The notes under the pieces were generated by a model, which had not been told where the DNA came from, ran no database searches, and saw only the letters and a program-made list of their open reading frames with translations. A stretch of 64,000 bases of DNA, taken from contig DIBV01000013.1 of the NCBI GenBank assembly GCA_002415085.1, positions 233,262 through 297,261 on the forward strand, given 5' to 3'. How positions within the stretch are numbered: position 1 is the stretch's first letter; each line of letters begins with the position of its first letter. Below, in pieces: positions 19,136 through 28,624 of this stretch. The position numbers were made by a program, and so were the translations under genes. Origin of the DNA: Arsukibacterium sp. UBA5043 (lineage in GTDB: Bacteria > Pseudomonadota > Gammaproteobacteria > Enterobacterales > Alteromonadaceae).

Positions 19136-20284
19136 TTAGTCGAGGATAATATGTGGCAAAAAGCGTGAACTGTCTTTGGTGATCAGGCTGTTGTCTTCAC
19201 GGATGCAAATACCGGCTGCACTATCGCCAACCACCCAGCTCCCAATTAAGGTGTAGCTGTCGCCAAATTTTGGCAGCGGTGCCAGCGCCTGACGAATATA
19301 GCCGCTGTCGGTGTAAGGACCGTCTTCAGTTAAGCGCTGGCCACTGGCGGTCACCAGCTCAATATTGGCGCCCTCACGCGAGAATAACGGTTTTTTAACC
19401 CAACCGGGCTCAACCTGACTGTTGTCGGCAAAGAAGGCTGGCAATAAATTAGGATGGCCCTGATATTTTTGCCATAGCAGCGGCAAAATGCCTTTATTAG
19501 ACAACAATAGCTTCCAAATCGGCTCCAGCCACTGGGTTTTGCTGGTTAAAATGGTGCTGGCAAAATCTTCCTGCAGCATAAATTCCCAAGGGTATAGCTT
19601 AAACAGACCATTTACCGCAAAGCCAGCCATATCTACCAGCTGCCCTTCGATATCGCCTAATTGTTCCAACTGAATGTAACGACAATCCAGGCCAGCCTGC
19701 AACGCAATATCCATCAGGTAGTCAACGGTGCCTTTATCTTCGATGCTCTCGGTCACGCTGCTAAAATAAAACGGCTGGGCCAGCGGCAGCTGGGCGAAAG
19801 CCTGCTCCAGTTTGTCCTGTACCGAGTTAAACTGATCAGCGCCTTGCGGTAACTGACCTCGCATCAGCTGATCTTCCAGCCAGACCCATTGAAAGAAACC
19901 GGTTTCAAATAATGAGGTAGGGGTGTCGTAGTTCAGCTCCAGCAATTTTGCCGGGCCAGTACCGTTATAACTGAAGTCCATCCGACCATATAAGTGAGGT
20001 TCACCATTGCGCCAGCTATTAGCAATAAAGTCCCAGAACCGCTCAGGAATGGCGAGTTGTCTTAGTAATCGTTCGTCAGCCAGAATATCGGGCACCAGGT
20101 CCAGTGCCATCTGGTGCAGTTCTTCTGTTGGCGCTTCTAAATCCTGTTCTATTTGCGCAAGACTAAACTGGTAGTAAGCACTTTCATCCCAGTATCGTTC
20201 ATTATCGATGGTATGAAATTCAAAGCCAACGCTGCTGGCAAAGTCTTGCCAGCCCGGACGCGGCGCAATACTGTGTCGTTTCAC
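19136..20284 (-). CDS. Glutathionylspermidine-synthase-like ATP-grasp protein (YgiC/YjfC family)
   Basis: Protein of 382 residues matching the C-terminal synthetase half of glutathionylspermidine synthase. YGRMDFSYNGTGPAKLLELN near residues 100-119 and LNYDTPTSLFETGFFQW are family hallmarks. KKPLFSREGANIEL near 308-321 is the ATP-grasp lysine region. It would ligate a carboxylate to an amine using ATP. It lacks the amidase half found in E. coli Gss, so the true substrates are uncertain. The start is GTG, five bases after the DUF1190 stop. It is the last gene of a three-gene operon (DUF350, DUF1190, this) that mirrors E. coli yjfL-yjfM-yjfC. Confidence 0.86.
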   Translation of the reverse strand: MKRHSIAPRPGWQDFASSVGFEFHTIDNERYWDESAYYQFSLAQIEQDLEAPTEELHQMALDLVPDILADERLLRQLAIPERFWDFIANSWRNGEPHLYGRMDFSYNGTGPAKLLELNYDTPTSLFETGFFQWVWLEDQLMRGQLPQGADQFNSVQDKLEQAFAQLPLAQPFYFSSVTESIEDKGTVDYLMDIALQAGLDCRYIQLEQLGDIEGQLVDMAGFAVNGLFKLYPWEFMLQEDFASTILTSKTQWLEPIWKLLLSNKGILPLLWQKYQGHPNLLPAFFADNSQVEPGWVKKPLFSREGANIELVTASGQRLTEDGPYTDSGYIRQALAPLPKFGDSYTLIGSWVVGDSAAGICIREDNSLITKDSSRFLPHIILD

Positions 20285-20289
20285 TTAAT

Positions 20290-20904
20290 TCAGCCTCCGT
20301 AGCTGCGATTAGCGCTACGCTGTGCTGCCTGCGCGCCAAAACCACCACGCCGGGCCAGGGTTGCCGGTTTTGGTTGCACTGCTGAAGGCCGGATAGTAGT
20401 GGTACCCGACTGGCTGGCGACTGCGGTATTAGTGGCGGTGCGGAATGTATTGCGATCGTCACGCGATTTATACAGTGGTTGGGTTGGCACGGTATTGCGG
20501 CCGGTTGCGCCAGCCGTTTGCTGACTGGTGGCCTGGCCTGAACCTGCTGCCAAACCGCCGCGGTTTAACATCTGGCCAGCCATAAAGCCCATCATCATTG
20601 GCATAAAAAAACTGCCCTGCTGGTGTTGTTCCGGAGCGGTTTCACACTGGCCAGCGCCGAAATCAGCTTCGCATTCCTGTTTATTGGCATAGCGGGGGGC
20701 CACCTTGGGGTGCAGTTGTTCTGCCTCAGCAAATGCTGCCTGGCACTGGGCCGGCGGGTTATAAAATGCCGCGCATTCATCTGGCGTACTGAATACCTGG
20801 GCGGTCACCTCTTTTTCAGCGCAGCCATTTAGTACCAGGCCAGCGGCAGGTAGCATAAAGATCAGTGCAGCTTTCTGACTGCGTTTGCTGGGACGTAATT
20901 TCAT
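20290..20904 (-). CDS. DUF1190 (YgiB/YjfM-like) lipoprotein
   Basis: Protein of 204 residues. The N-terminal hydrophobic segment ends at a possible lipobox, VLNGC (Cys28). DECAAFYNPPAQCQAAF and KQECEADFGAGQCE are the paired-cysteine repeats of DUF1190. A low-complexity, glycine/threonine/alanine-rich tail ends in SYGG. The family almost always sits next to a glutathionylspermidine-synthase-like gene, as here, and its function is unknown. It starts ten bases after the stop of the DUF350 gene. Confidence 0.8.
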   Translation of the reverse strand: MKLRPSKRSQKAALIFMLPAAGLVLNGCAEKEVTAQVFSTPDECAAFYNPPAQCQAAFAEAEQLHPKVAPRYANKQECEADFGAGQCETAPEQHQQGSFFMPMMMGFMAGQMLNRGGLAAGSGQATSQQTAGATGRNTVPTQPLYKSRDDRNTFRTATNTAVASQSGTTTIRPSAVQPKPATLARRGGFGAQAAQRSANRSYGG

Positions 20905-20914
20905 CGGCTACTCC

Positions 20915-21343
20915 TTAATAACTCATACAGGCGGCATTTAACATACCCACCGTAACTGAACAGCCAGCTGAGAAAATGCCGGCGGCTAACTCACCCTGCG
21001 TAATACGTTGTGGCAACTGTTTCAAGGCAGCACTGCTAAGCAGAAAGGTCAGTACCTGAACCACTAATGCCACCCCCCCCCAGATGGCACAATCTAACAA
21101 TGACATTGAATGGGTGATAGCGCTGCTAAGTGGCCAGGCAAAGCCAACCAGAGCACCGGCAAAGGCAATGGCAGCGGCCGGGTTATTAGCACGGATAAGG
21201 GCAAACTCATCATGCGGGGTAACCCAGGTGTACAACCGGACAAATACCAGCAGCAGCGCTACTGCCAACGCAAAATATGCTAAAAAGGATGGAATACCCG
21301 CTAAAGAGCCTAATGCGGTGTTTAACATGGGGTTGTCTGACAT
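20915..21343 (-). CDS. DUF350 (YjfL-like) inner-membrane protein
   Basis: Protein of 142 residues with four predicted membrane segments (about 14-35, 49-69, 83-103 and 117-140), the layout of the DUF350 family. TPHDEFALIRANNPAAAIAF around residues 42-61 matches the family's conserved cytoplasmic-loop region. It is the first gene of the operon with DUF1190 and the GspS-like protein. Its function is unknown; the association suggests a membrane-anchored polyamine- or peptide-linked process. Confidence 0.82.
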   Translation of the reverse strand: MSDNPMLNTALGSLAGIPSFLAYFALAVALLLVFVRLYTWVTPHDEFALIRANNPAAAIAFAGALVGFAWPLSSAITHSMSLLDCAIWGGVALVVQVLTFLLSSAALKQLPQRITQGELAAGIFSAGCSVTVGMLNAACMSY

Positions 21344-21542
21344 AACAAGTCCTGCGATTCTATACCAGCGCTGATCCTGCGCAAAAAGCCGGCGTAATTC
21401 AAGTAAAACCGTATTAGGCCAATGACTTTACATTTTGTCGCAGCCTGGCGGCGGGTTAACCTGCCTTGCTTTACAACGGGGGCAGAGCTTTTACACTCTG
21501 GCGATATTTACAACAATAATAGTTATCACCCAAGGAACCTCT

Positions 21543-23612
21543 ATGAATAAAGTATCTGCCCTGGCATTAGGCGTAGCCTTATCGCTTGGTTTGGCTGCCT
21601 GTAACGGCCAGCCGGTTGCCACTAACGCTAAGCAAGCACAGCTTGAACAAGCGGCCCCTGCGTTAAGTTCAGGCATTGATCCGGCTAACATGGACACCAC
21701 CGTAGCGCCACAGCAGGATTTTTTCCGTTACGTTAACGGTAACTGGCTTACCGGTACTGAAATTCCGGCTGATAAAGCGCGCTGGGGCAGTTTTGATGAG
21801 CTTAGAGAAAATGCCGAAAAACAAGTGTTAGCAATTATTCAGGAGCTGGCAGCTACCGGACACGCCCAAGGTTCAGATAGCCAGAAAATGGCTGATTTGT
21901 ATCGATCCTACCTTGATGAAGAGCGCATTAATTCGCTGGGGCTAACCCCGCTGCGCAGTGAGATCAGCCGAATTGACAATATCGACTCTAGCGCTGCGTT
22001 AAGCCAGTACTGGGGGCAAAACCAACGTTATCGGATTGGTACGCCCTTAGCGGTCTATGTAGGCCAGGATCAACGCCAATCAGACCAATATATTACCGGT
22101 GCCAGCCAGGCTGGACTGGGTATGCCAGATCGCGACTATTATTTAAAAGATGATGAGCGCAGCAAGGTACTGCTGGCTCAGTATGAAGCTTTTATTGAAA
22201 CGCTGTGGCAGCTGGCGGGTTGGGATAACGCAGAGCAGGCGGCTGACAATATTCTGGCCATTGAAACTCAGCTGGCCAAGGCGCAGTGGAGCCGGATCCA
22301 GAATCGTGACCGCAATGCCACCTACAACAAATTAAGTAAAAAAGAGCTGGCAGAACTGGCGCCGGGCTTTGACTGGACGACGTTTCTAAATGCTGCCGAT
22401 CTGAATGATATTGAGCACATAGTGGTGCGCCAACCGAGCTATTTTAGCGCTTTTGCCAAAATTCAGGCAGAGGTACCGCTGGCTCAGTGGCAACAATACC
22501 TTAAATTTCATTTACTACGGGCGAACGCTAACAACCTGAGTGAACCTTTTGTCAATGCCAGCTTCGATTTCTATGGCCGGGTGTTAAGTGGTTTGCAAGA
22601 GCAGCGTAGCCGCGAGAAACGTGCAGTAAGCACGGTGGAAAGCACTCTGGGCTTTATGGTGGGCAAAGAGTATGTCGCACGGCATTTTCAACCAGAAGCA
22701 AAAGCGCGGATGGATGAAATGATTGAAAATCTGCGGCTTGCCTTTAAAGAAGCGATCAACGATCTGGAGTGGATGAGCCCGCAAACCAAGGTTGAAGCGC
22801 AGGCCAAACTGGGCAAATTTAATACCAAAATTGGCTACCCGGATGTCTGGCGCGATTACGATTGCGTCACGATTGCTGCCGATGATTTAATCGGTAACCT
22901 GCGCCGTAGTGCGGAATGCGAATATCAACGGATGACTGATCGTCTGGGGCAACCGGTCAACCGCGATGAATGGGGCATGACACCGCAAACGGTAAATGCG
23001 TATTACAGCTCAACTATGAACGAAATAGTGTTCCCGGCCGCAATATTACAACCGCCGTTCTTTAACGTTAACGCCGATGATGCCGTAAATTATGGAGCAA
23101 TTGGTGGGGTAATTGGTCATGAGTTTACCCATGGCTTTGATGATCAGGGCCGTCGCTCTGATGGTGAAGGTAATTTGCGTGACTGGTGGGTAACTGACGA
23201 CGAAAACCAGTTCCGCGAGCGGGCGCAGCGGATGATCGATCAGTACAGCAATTTTAACCCTATTGACGATCTGCGCTTACAGGGTGCCCTGGGTCTGGGT
23301 GAAAATATTGCCGATTTAGGCGGCTTAACTGTTGCATACAAGGCGTATCAAAACGCCACTAAAGATCAGCCGCCAGTTATTATCGATGGCTTTACGCCTG
23401 AACAGCGCTTCTTTATGGGCTGGGCACAGGTATGGCGGATTAAATTCCGTGATGAAGCTCTGCGCCAGCAAGTGATCACCGGACCCCACTCACCGGGTAT
23501 GTACCGGGTGCTTGGGGTACTGTCAAATATGCCAGAGTTTTATCAGGCATTTGACGTAAAACCAGGCGATGCCATGTACCGAGAAGAGGATGTACGGGTA
23601 AAAATCTGGTAA
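21543..23612 (+). CDS. pepO: M13-family zinc metallopeptidase lipoprotein (PepO/neprilysin-like)
   Basis: Secreted endopeptidase of 689 residues, the usual neprilysin length, that cleaves small peptides on the hydrophobic side. The lipobox LAAC puts lipidated Cys at residue 20. DFFRYVNGNWL near residues 60-70 is the M13 N-terminal hallmark. The zinc site is HEFTH (His526, Glu527, His530) with the third ligand Glu587 in GENIADLGG. The NAYYSSTMNEIVFPAAIL segment precedes it. The ATG at 21543 is chosen over one 108 bases upstream because AAGGAA precedes it and it gives a proper signal peptide. A strong terminator follows. Confidence 0.93.
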   Translation: MNKVSALALGVALSLGLAACNGQPVATNAKQAQLEQAAPALSSGIDPANMDTTVAPQQDFFRYVNGNWLTGTEIPADKARWGSFDELRENAEKQVLAIIQELAATGHAQGSDSQKMADLYRSYLDEERINSLGLTPLRSEISRIDNIDSSAALSQYWGQNQRYRIGTPLAVYVGQDQRQSDQYITGASQAGLGMPDRDYYLKDDERSKVLLAQYEAFIETLWQLAGWDNAEQAADNILAIETQLAKAQWSRIQNRDRNATYNKLSKKELAELAPGFDWTTFLNAADLNDIEHIVVRQPSYFSAFAKIQAEVPLAQWQQYLKFHLLRANANNLSEPFVNASFDFYGRVLSGLQEQRSREKRAVSTVESTLGFMVGKEYVARHFQPEAKARMDEMIENLRLAFKEAINDLEWMSPQTKVEAQAKLGKFNTKIGYPDVWRDYDCVTIAADDLIGNLRRSAECEYQRMTDRLGQPVNRDEWGMTPQTVNAYYSSTMNEIVFPAAILQPPFFNVNADDAVNYGAIGGVIGHEFTHGFDDQGRRSDGEGNLRDWWVTDDENQFRERAQRMIDQYSNFNPIDDLRLQGALGLGENIADLGGLTVAYKAYQNATKDQPPVIIDGFTPEQRFFMGWAQVWRIKFRDEALRQQVITGPHSPGMYRVLGVLSNMPEFYQAFDVKPGDAMYREEDVRVKIW

Positions 23613-23627
23613 ACCGATAGCACTTTT

Positions 23628-23664
23628 AACCCCCTGGCTGGCGCTGCTGGCCTGGGGGTTTTAC
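23628..23664 (+). terminator. Terminator of the M13 peptidase gene
   Basis: AACCCCC (23628-23634) pairs with GGGGGTT (23654-23660) around a structured GC-rich interior, followed by TT. It lies 16 bases after the stop. Confidence 0.75.
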
Positions 23665-23719
23665 CGACTATACTGTAAGTTTCGAATGTGATACATACCT
23701 TTAATTTAAGGATAATACA

Positions 23720-26146
23720 GTGAAAAAACATTTAGTTATAACACTCAGCTTGTTGCTGATGGTGCTATGTACTGAGCTGAACGCCAGTGCTGTCGCTACC
23801 GGTTATCGTCAGCCGGTAGCCGACATTACGGCCATTGTTGATGCCGCACCAACCCCCAGTGCCAGCTTAAGCCCGGACGGCACTACGCTACTGAGCCTGC
23901 AGTTTCCTGCGCTGCCCAGCCTGGCCGATTTAGCCGCGCCACAGCATCGCTTAGCAGGCGTGCGGATAAACCCGGCAAACAATGGCCCCAGTCAGCCACG
24001 TTATATTGCCGGAGTTACCCTTATCGATATTGCCACGGGTAACAGCCGCGAGATTAAAGGTTTGCCAGCAACCTTGAAAGTTATCACGGCAGAATGGTCA
24101 CCAGACAGCCGATATGTCGCCGTGGTGCAGTTAGAGGATAACGCCAGCAGTTTATGGCGGATTGATACCAAAAACGCCACTGCCAAACGCTGGGGCAAGC
24201 TACAGCCAAACGCCGTGCAAGGTGGCCAACTGGAGTGGGCAGCAAACAGTGATGCAATTTATCTGCTGGCAGTAGATCCGAAGCGTCCTGCGGCACCTGT
24301 TGCCGCCAAAGTGCCAGCCGGACCGGTGGTAACTGAAGCCCGTGGCCGCACTGCACCGGCACGGACCTATCAGGATTTATTAAAAGATACGCATGATGAA
24401 GCGCTGTTCAACCATTACTTTACCAGTCAGCTAGTAAAAATAAGCCTGAGCAACAAGGTCACCATGGTCGGTAAGCCGGCGTTAATCCGTCGCTTCAGCC
24501 TGTCGCCAGATAATCAGCACCTGCTCGTTACCCGCATAGTACCGCCATTCTCTTACGCGGTACCCATCTACCGTTTTGCCACCAACATTGAAGTGTGGAA
24601 CCCACGAGGCGAGGTAAGCTACACGGTAGCAGAACAACCGGTAGCAGATAACCTGCCCATCGCATTTGATGCGGTAGAAACCGGGCCGCGCAGTGTTAGC
24701 TGGCGGGCCGATGCGCCGGCCACGTTACACTGGGCGCAGGCGGCTGATGGCGGTGATCCGGCTAACAAGGCTGACGTTCGTGACCAGTTATGGCAGTTAG
24801 CTGCACCCTTTAACGCTGAACCGGTAAAATTACTGGATATGGCGTTTCGTTTTCGAGATTTACTGGCTGCCGACGCAGATACTGCCCTGGTATACGAAGG
24901 CTGGTGGCAGGAACGGCAGGAAAAAGTGTGGTTAATCAGCCCTGACGGCAGCAGTGAACCTAAACTGCTGTGGCAACGCTCTACCGAAGACCGCTATGCT
25001 GATCCGGGCCGACCGTTAATGACCACGGCCGACAATGGCCAGCGTTTGCTGCGGTTAGAAAATGGCCATATTTACCTGACCGCTGTTGGCGCGTCAGAAG
25101 AGGGAAACCGGCCTTTTATCGATAAATATGAATTGGCAAGCGGCGACACCGAGCGGCTATGGCGCTCAGAGGCGCCGTATTATGAATACCCGATAACCCT
25201 TTTGCCCGGCGCTAAATTGCTGACCCAGCGTGAAGCGCCGACGGAGCCGGCTGACTTTTATCTGCGCGATTTACAAAGTGGCGAGTTAACGGCACTAACC
25301 GACACCCCGCATCCGATGCCGCATACCCTGGGTATTAGTCGCGAGCTGATTAACTACCAGCGCGCTGACGGGGTACCGATGTCCGCTAATCTGATTTTAC
25401 CTGCTGGTTACGATGCAAAACGTGATGGCCCGTTGCCTACAGTTATCTGGGCATACCCGCGCGAGTTTCGTAATGCCGCCGCGGCAGGCCAGGTATCAGA
25501 CTCGCCGTATCGTTTTAACCGCATCAGCTACTGGACGCCTCAGTTTCTGGCTACCCAGGGTTATGCCGTACTGGACAACGCCACTATGCCCATTGTTGGT
25601 GAAGGTGAAATTGAGCCAAATGATAACTTTATTGCGCAACTGGTACTCAATGCCGAAGCGGCCATAGCGGCCGGGGTAAGTCGCGGTGTAACCGACCCTG
25701 AACGGGTAGCCATTGGTGGCCACTCCTATGGCGCTTTTATGACCGCCAATCTGCTGGCCCATACCAATTTATTTAAGGCAGGTATTGCCAGAAGCGGCGC
25801 TTATAATCGTAGCTTAACGCCTTTTGGTTTTCAGCGTGAGCAGCGTACTTTATGGGACGACCCTGATCTGTACCTGGCCATGTCACCGTTTTTTCATGCC
25901 GATAAATTGAAAACACCGTTGCTGATGATCCACGGTACCGACGACAACAACTCCGGTACTTTTCCGATGCAAAGCGAGCGCTTATACCAGGCAGTAAAAG
26001 GCCATGGCGGTACTACCCGTTTAGTTATGCTGCCATTAGAATCGCACGGCTACCGCGCCCGCGAATCGGTGCTGCATATGCTGTGGGAAACCCAGCAGTG
26101 GCTAGATGAATTCGTTAAAAATGCCGAGCCAGCCAAGGCAAAGTAA
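23720..26146 (+). CDS. S9-family serine peptidase, glutamyl-endopeptidase-like (S9D)
   Basis: Secreted peptidase of 808 residues. A signal peptide covers about residues 1-24. Residues about 30-540 look like the beta-propeller that limits substrate size. The alpha/beta-hydrolase domain (about 545-800) has Ser669 in GGHSYGAFM, Asp742 in HGTDDNNSGT and His776 in ESHGYRARE. The GGHSYGAFMTANLLAHT and DNNSGT segments match the branch of plant chloroplast glutamyl endopeptidase and its bacterial relatives. It starts with GTG, with AAGGA upstream. With the M13 peptidase just before it, the region looks suited to degrading external peptides. Confidence 0.9.
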   Translation: MKKHLVITLSLLLMVLCTELNASAVATGYRQPVADITAIVDAAPTPSASLSPDGTTLLSLQFPALPSLADLAAPQHRLAGVRINPANNGPSQPRYIAGVTLIDIATGNSREIKGLPATLKVITAEWSPDSRYVAVVQLEDNASSLWRIDTKNATAKRWGKLQPNAVQGGQLEWAANSDAIYLLAVDPKRPAAPVAAKVPAGPVVTEARGRTAPARTYQDLLKDTHDEALFNHYFTSQLVKISLSNKVTMVGKPALIRRFSLSPDNQHLLVTRIVPPFSYAVPIYRFATNIEVWNPRGEVSYTVAEQPVADNLPIAFDAVETGPRSVSWRADAPATLHWAQAADGGDPANKADVRDQLWQLAAPFNAEPVKLLDMAFRFRDLLAADADTALVYEGWWQERQEKVWLISPDGSSEPKLLWQRSTEDRYADPGRPLMTTADNGQRLLRLENGHIYLTAVGASEEGNRPFIDKYELASGDTERLWRSEAPYYEYPITLLPGAKLLTQREAPTEPADFYLRDLQSGELTALTDTPHPMPHTLGISRELINYQRADGVPMSANLILPAGYDAKRDGPLPTVIWAYPREFRNAAAAGQVSDSPYRFNRISYWTPQFLATQGYAVLDNATMPIVGEGEIEPNDNFIAQLVLNAEAAIAAGVSRGVTDPERVAIGGHSYGAFMTANLLAHTNLFKAGIARSGAYNRSLTPFGFQREQRTLWDDPDLYLAMSPFFHADKLKTPLLMIHGTDDNNSGTFPMQSERLYQAVKGHGGTTRLVMLPLESHGYRARESVLHMLWETQQWLDEFVKNAEPAKAK

Positions 26147-26180
26147 CGCATCAATTAATCTGATACTGACTACTCCTAAC

Positions 26181-26207
26181 AAAGGGGCTGCAATTGCAGC
26201 CCCTTTT
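26181..26207 (+). terminator. Rho-independent terminator after the S9 peptidase
   Basis: AAAGGGGCTGCAA / TTGCAGCCCCTTTT is a perfect stem ending in a T-run, 34 bases after the stop. Confidence 0.87.
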
Positions 26208-26881
26208 CATTTACTACGCGCGCCCGGCATTAAGCCGTACTGTAAGCTGGCAGCCCCAACTTAAAAAGCTGCCTTTTGCCACAAAATGAGTAATGGATAA
26301 AACCAGTCTAACCTTAATTAATGGTAATAAAATAAATCGCAAGCTTAAGCCGTGCTTTCCCCTACGTTGTGCCCAAGAGCACAACATAAATATGTTGATT
26401 TTAAGAAACGTAAAAGGTAACTTCAGCGCATTTACCAAGCATTAATTGTAATTTACATGTTTTGAAAGTGTGTCGGTGGTAAAGCGCACCCATTATGGGA
26501 AATGAGCAATCAATAAGCACGTCCATAACAATAAAATATTATCGCCGGTAAAAAGAGCTGGCTGCGACGCCAACCCACTGCGCTAAAGTTGAGCGTTATG
26601 AATAAGGAAGGGAAAGTGCAGAAAAAGGGAGTTTCGGAGTACATTCCTGACCAATATCAGGGTTTATTTGTCTTATTGTGCAATTAAATTTAAAAGCAAT
26701 ATTTATGTATATATTGGAAATTATCGTTGTGGGTTTTAATGGTAAGTAACTTGATAGCAAGGCACCAAAACAGAATTAGACCCGTTAGTTTGTTACTTTC
26801 TGCAACGTTTCAGCCGAAAATTTTACCCGCTTAATAGGGGGTAGATTACTTTTATATTATTAGTTAACTAAGGGATGTATC
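26208..26881. other. AT-rich intergenic region with no recognised gene
   Basis: This 674-bp region is clearly richer in A and T than its neighbours and has no open frame resembling a protein. A seven-base-pair hairpin (GTTGTGC / GCACAAC) is at 26366-26385. AAGGGA at 26870-26875 is the ribosome-binding site for the TTG start at 26882. The rest could be a long leader, an unrecognised small RNA or decayed sequence. Confidence 0.4.
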
Positions 26882-27373
26882 TTGAAAAAAATAGTACTAT
26901 TTCTCGCATTGATTGCTATGTCAGCCGCTGCCAGCGAGAGTGAAGCGGATAAACAATATTCTGTAGGTGTGGGAATGGGGGCGGCCTACAGTGGGCTCGG
27001 CGCAAACTTTGCTCTTATATCGAACACCGATATGAAGTATGTCTCAGTCGGCTGTGTGGAATATAGCTCCAGGTATGGTTCGACTTGCGGCGGGGGGGTC
27101 GGTTGGATTGTCACCGACCTGTTTAACGCGAGTTCAAACAAACATGGTTTAGGTGTGTATGTCACGAAAGCCGGTCATGAATCCTATGTAAGTAGAACTG
27201 GCGACACTTTTAGGATTGATGAAAATAAATATTATGCAGCCGGCATCAGTTACACCTATTTTATGAATGGCATCAATAAGCCTGGTGTTAACTTCGGGAT
27301 CTCTGCTCATGCAACAAACGCGAAATACGATGAAAAAATTAATGGATTTTTGCAGGTTGGTTATCAGTTTTAA
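26882..27373 (+). CDS. Small secreted protein, probable outer-membrane beta-barrel
   Basis: Protein of 163 residues. A signal peptide (about 1-18, ending AAAS) is followed by alternating hydrophobic and polar segments, with many Gly, Tyr, Ser and Asn, and the protein ends in QVGYQF. A terminal phenylalanine after such a pattern is typical of outer-membrane barrels; six to eight strands would fit. The start is TTG, with AAGGGA six bases upstream; a nearby ATG (26875) is out of frame. No specific family is recognised. Two cysteines occur near residues 59 and 70. Confidence 0.65.
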   Translation: MKKIVLFLALIAMSAAASESEADKQYSVGVGMGAAYSGLGANFALISNTDMKYVSVGCVEYSSRYGSTCGGGVGWIVTDLFNASSNKHGLGVYVTKAGHESYVSRTGDTFRIDENKYYAAGISYTYFMNGINKPGVNFGISAHATNAKYDEKINGFLQVGYQF

Positions 27374-27562
27374 CGCAAAAAACAATTATCGTCGGCAAAA
27401 CGTATGTCGCAATAGCGTTCCTAAAATAAGTTGAACAAACCTTGGTTATTAGATACCTTCAAAGTATTTACAATAACCATAATGCCATTTACAAGGATTC
27501 AGATGTGAAAGGTATAAACAGCTAACTGCAACAACTAAACACTACTACCGGAGACATCAGTT

Positions 27563-27967
27563 ATGTATAAATTATCGGCATTTATATTACTCAGCGTGTT
27601 ATTAACCAGTTGTACATCAAGCCCGTCAAATTCTGCACATCAATTAACCGGCCAGGCCCGGCCCGCAATTACCCCTGCAGAAGTGCTGGTATATAACGAG
27701 CCGCCAGCACAGTTTACAGAAATTGCTACCGTCACGGCGACCAGCGGCGCCTCAACAATCCCTTCTAATACTGATAAAAAAGCAGACGTATTAATGGCGT
27801 TGAAAGCCGAGGCGGCCGCACTTGGCGCTAATGGTATTATTTTAACCATGCTCAAAGAAGATGTGGAAACAGACCAGGTACCGATGAGCAATGGCACCCA
27901 GCAATATGTTCGAAATGTAACTAAGTACTATCAGACAGCAAATGGCATTGCGATATTTATTGAATAG
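27563..27967 (+). CDS. Small hypothetical lipoprotein
   Basis: Protein of 134 residues with lipobox LLTSC (Cys17). The mature part has ITPAEVLVYNEPP, then FTEIATVTATSG, then LMALKAEAAALGANGIILTM. This order resembles small outer-membrane lipoproteins that carry a YbjQ- or DUF4156-like fold (an A/G-rich helix before an IIL strand), but the match is loose. The function is unknown. An ACCGGAGAC segment precedes the ATG. Confidence 0.62.
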   Translation: MYKLSAFILLSVLLTSCTSSPSNSAHQLTGQARPAITPAEVLVYNEPPAQFTEIATVTATSGASTIPSNTDKKADVLMALKAEAAALGANGIILTMLKEDVETDQVPMSNGTQQYVRNVTKYYQTANGIAIFIE

Positions 27968-28094
27968 TATTGAACGGCTAAAGAGGAAGGGAGTAGAGGG
28001 TATTTTTGCTAATCCGCAGTAGTCAGCGGAGCAAAGCCTGACCATCGGCCAGCGCTAGCTGGTTAAAATATAAAAATAACTGGAAATCACAAGT

Positions 28095-28460
28095 ATGGAA
28101 AATCAACAAGTTAACCGGCCCTGGGGCGTAGATTTAAAAGCGTTTTGTTTACTGATGCATTTAGCGCAGTTTGCCGGGTTCATTATTCCGGGTGCGGGCA
28201 TTATTTTGCCAATTGTAATGTGGGTGACTAATAAAGATCAGTTTGCTGAAGTGGATGCGCACGGTAAGAATATTGTCAATTGGATCCTGAGCCTGTTAAT
28301 TTATTTAGTCGTCAGTATTTTTCTGATGTTTGTCATTGTCGGTTTTTTCCTGCTGTTCGCGCTGATTATTATTAATATCATTTTCATCATTATTGGTGCA
28401 GTTAAAGCCAACCAGAATGAAGCCTGGGAATACCCGCTTAGTATTAAGTTCTTTAAATAG
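28095..28460 (+). CDS. DUF4870-type membrane protein
   Basis: Protein of 121 residues with three or four hydrophobic segments (about 15-43, 63-85 and 87-105). FIIPGAGIILPIVMWVTNK and DAHGKNIVNWILSLLIY are the family hallmarks, ending in a cytoplasmic WEYPLSIKFFK. DUF4870 proteins are small inner-membrane proteins of unknown function. The gene stands alone and is followed by a terminator shared with the convergent malQ. Confidence 0.78.
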   Translation: MENQQVNRPWGVDLKAFCLLMHLAQFAGFIIPGAGIILPIVMWVTNKDQFAEVDAHGKNIVNWILSLLIYLVVSIFLMFVIVGFFLLFALIIINIIFIIIGAVKANQNEAWEYPLSIKFFK

Positions 28461-28566
28461 TGCCGGATAAGCGTTACGCATCCCATGCTTTTTGCAACGT
28501 AAATTAGCAGCAGCCAATAACTACCGAATAGTTGGCGTCGAATTAAACGGGGTGCTATTTAAAAAT

Positions 28567-28600
28567 AAGACCAGCAGAGGGTAGATTGCTGGTCTTGTTC
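28567..28600. terminator. Terminator between the DUF4870 gene and malQ
   Basis: AAGACCAGCA (28567-28576) and TGCTGGTCTT (28587-28596) form a 10-bp stem. It lies between two convergent genes and has A/T-rich flanks on both sides. Confidence 0.75.
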
Positions 28601-28624
28601 ATTTTATTGAGCTGTTATTAAACC

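Noticed and set aside
26570-26600. GAGCGTTATG resembling part of an integron attC site
   Set aside because: No paired partner arm, no second attC and no cassette-like gene or integrase is present.
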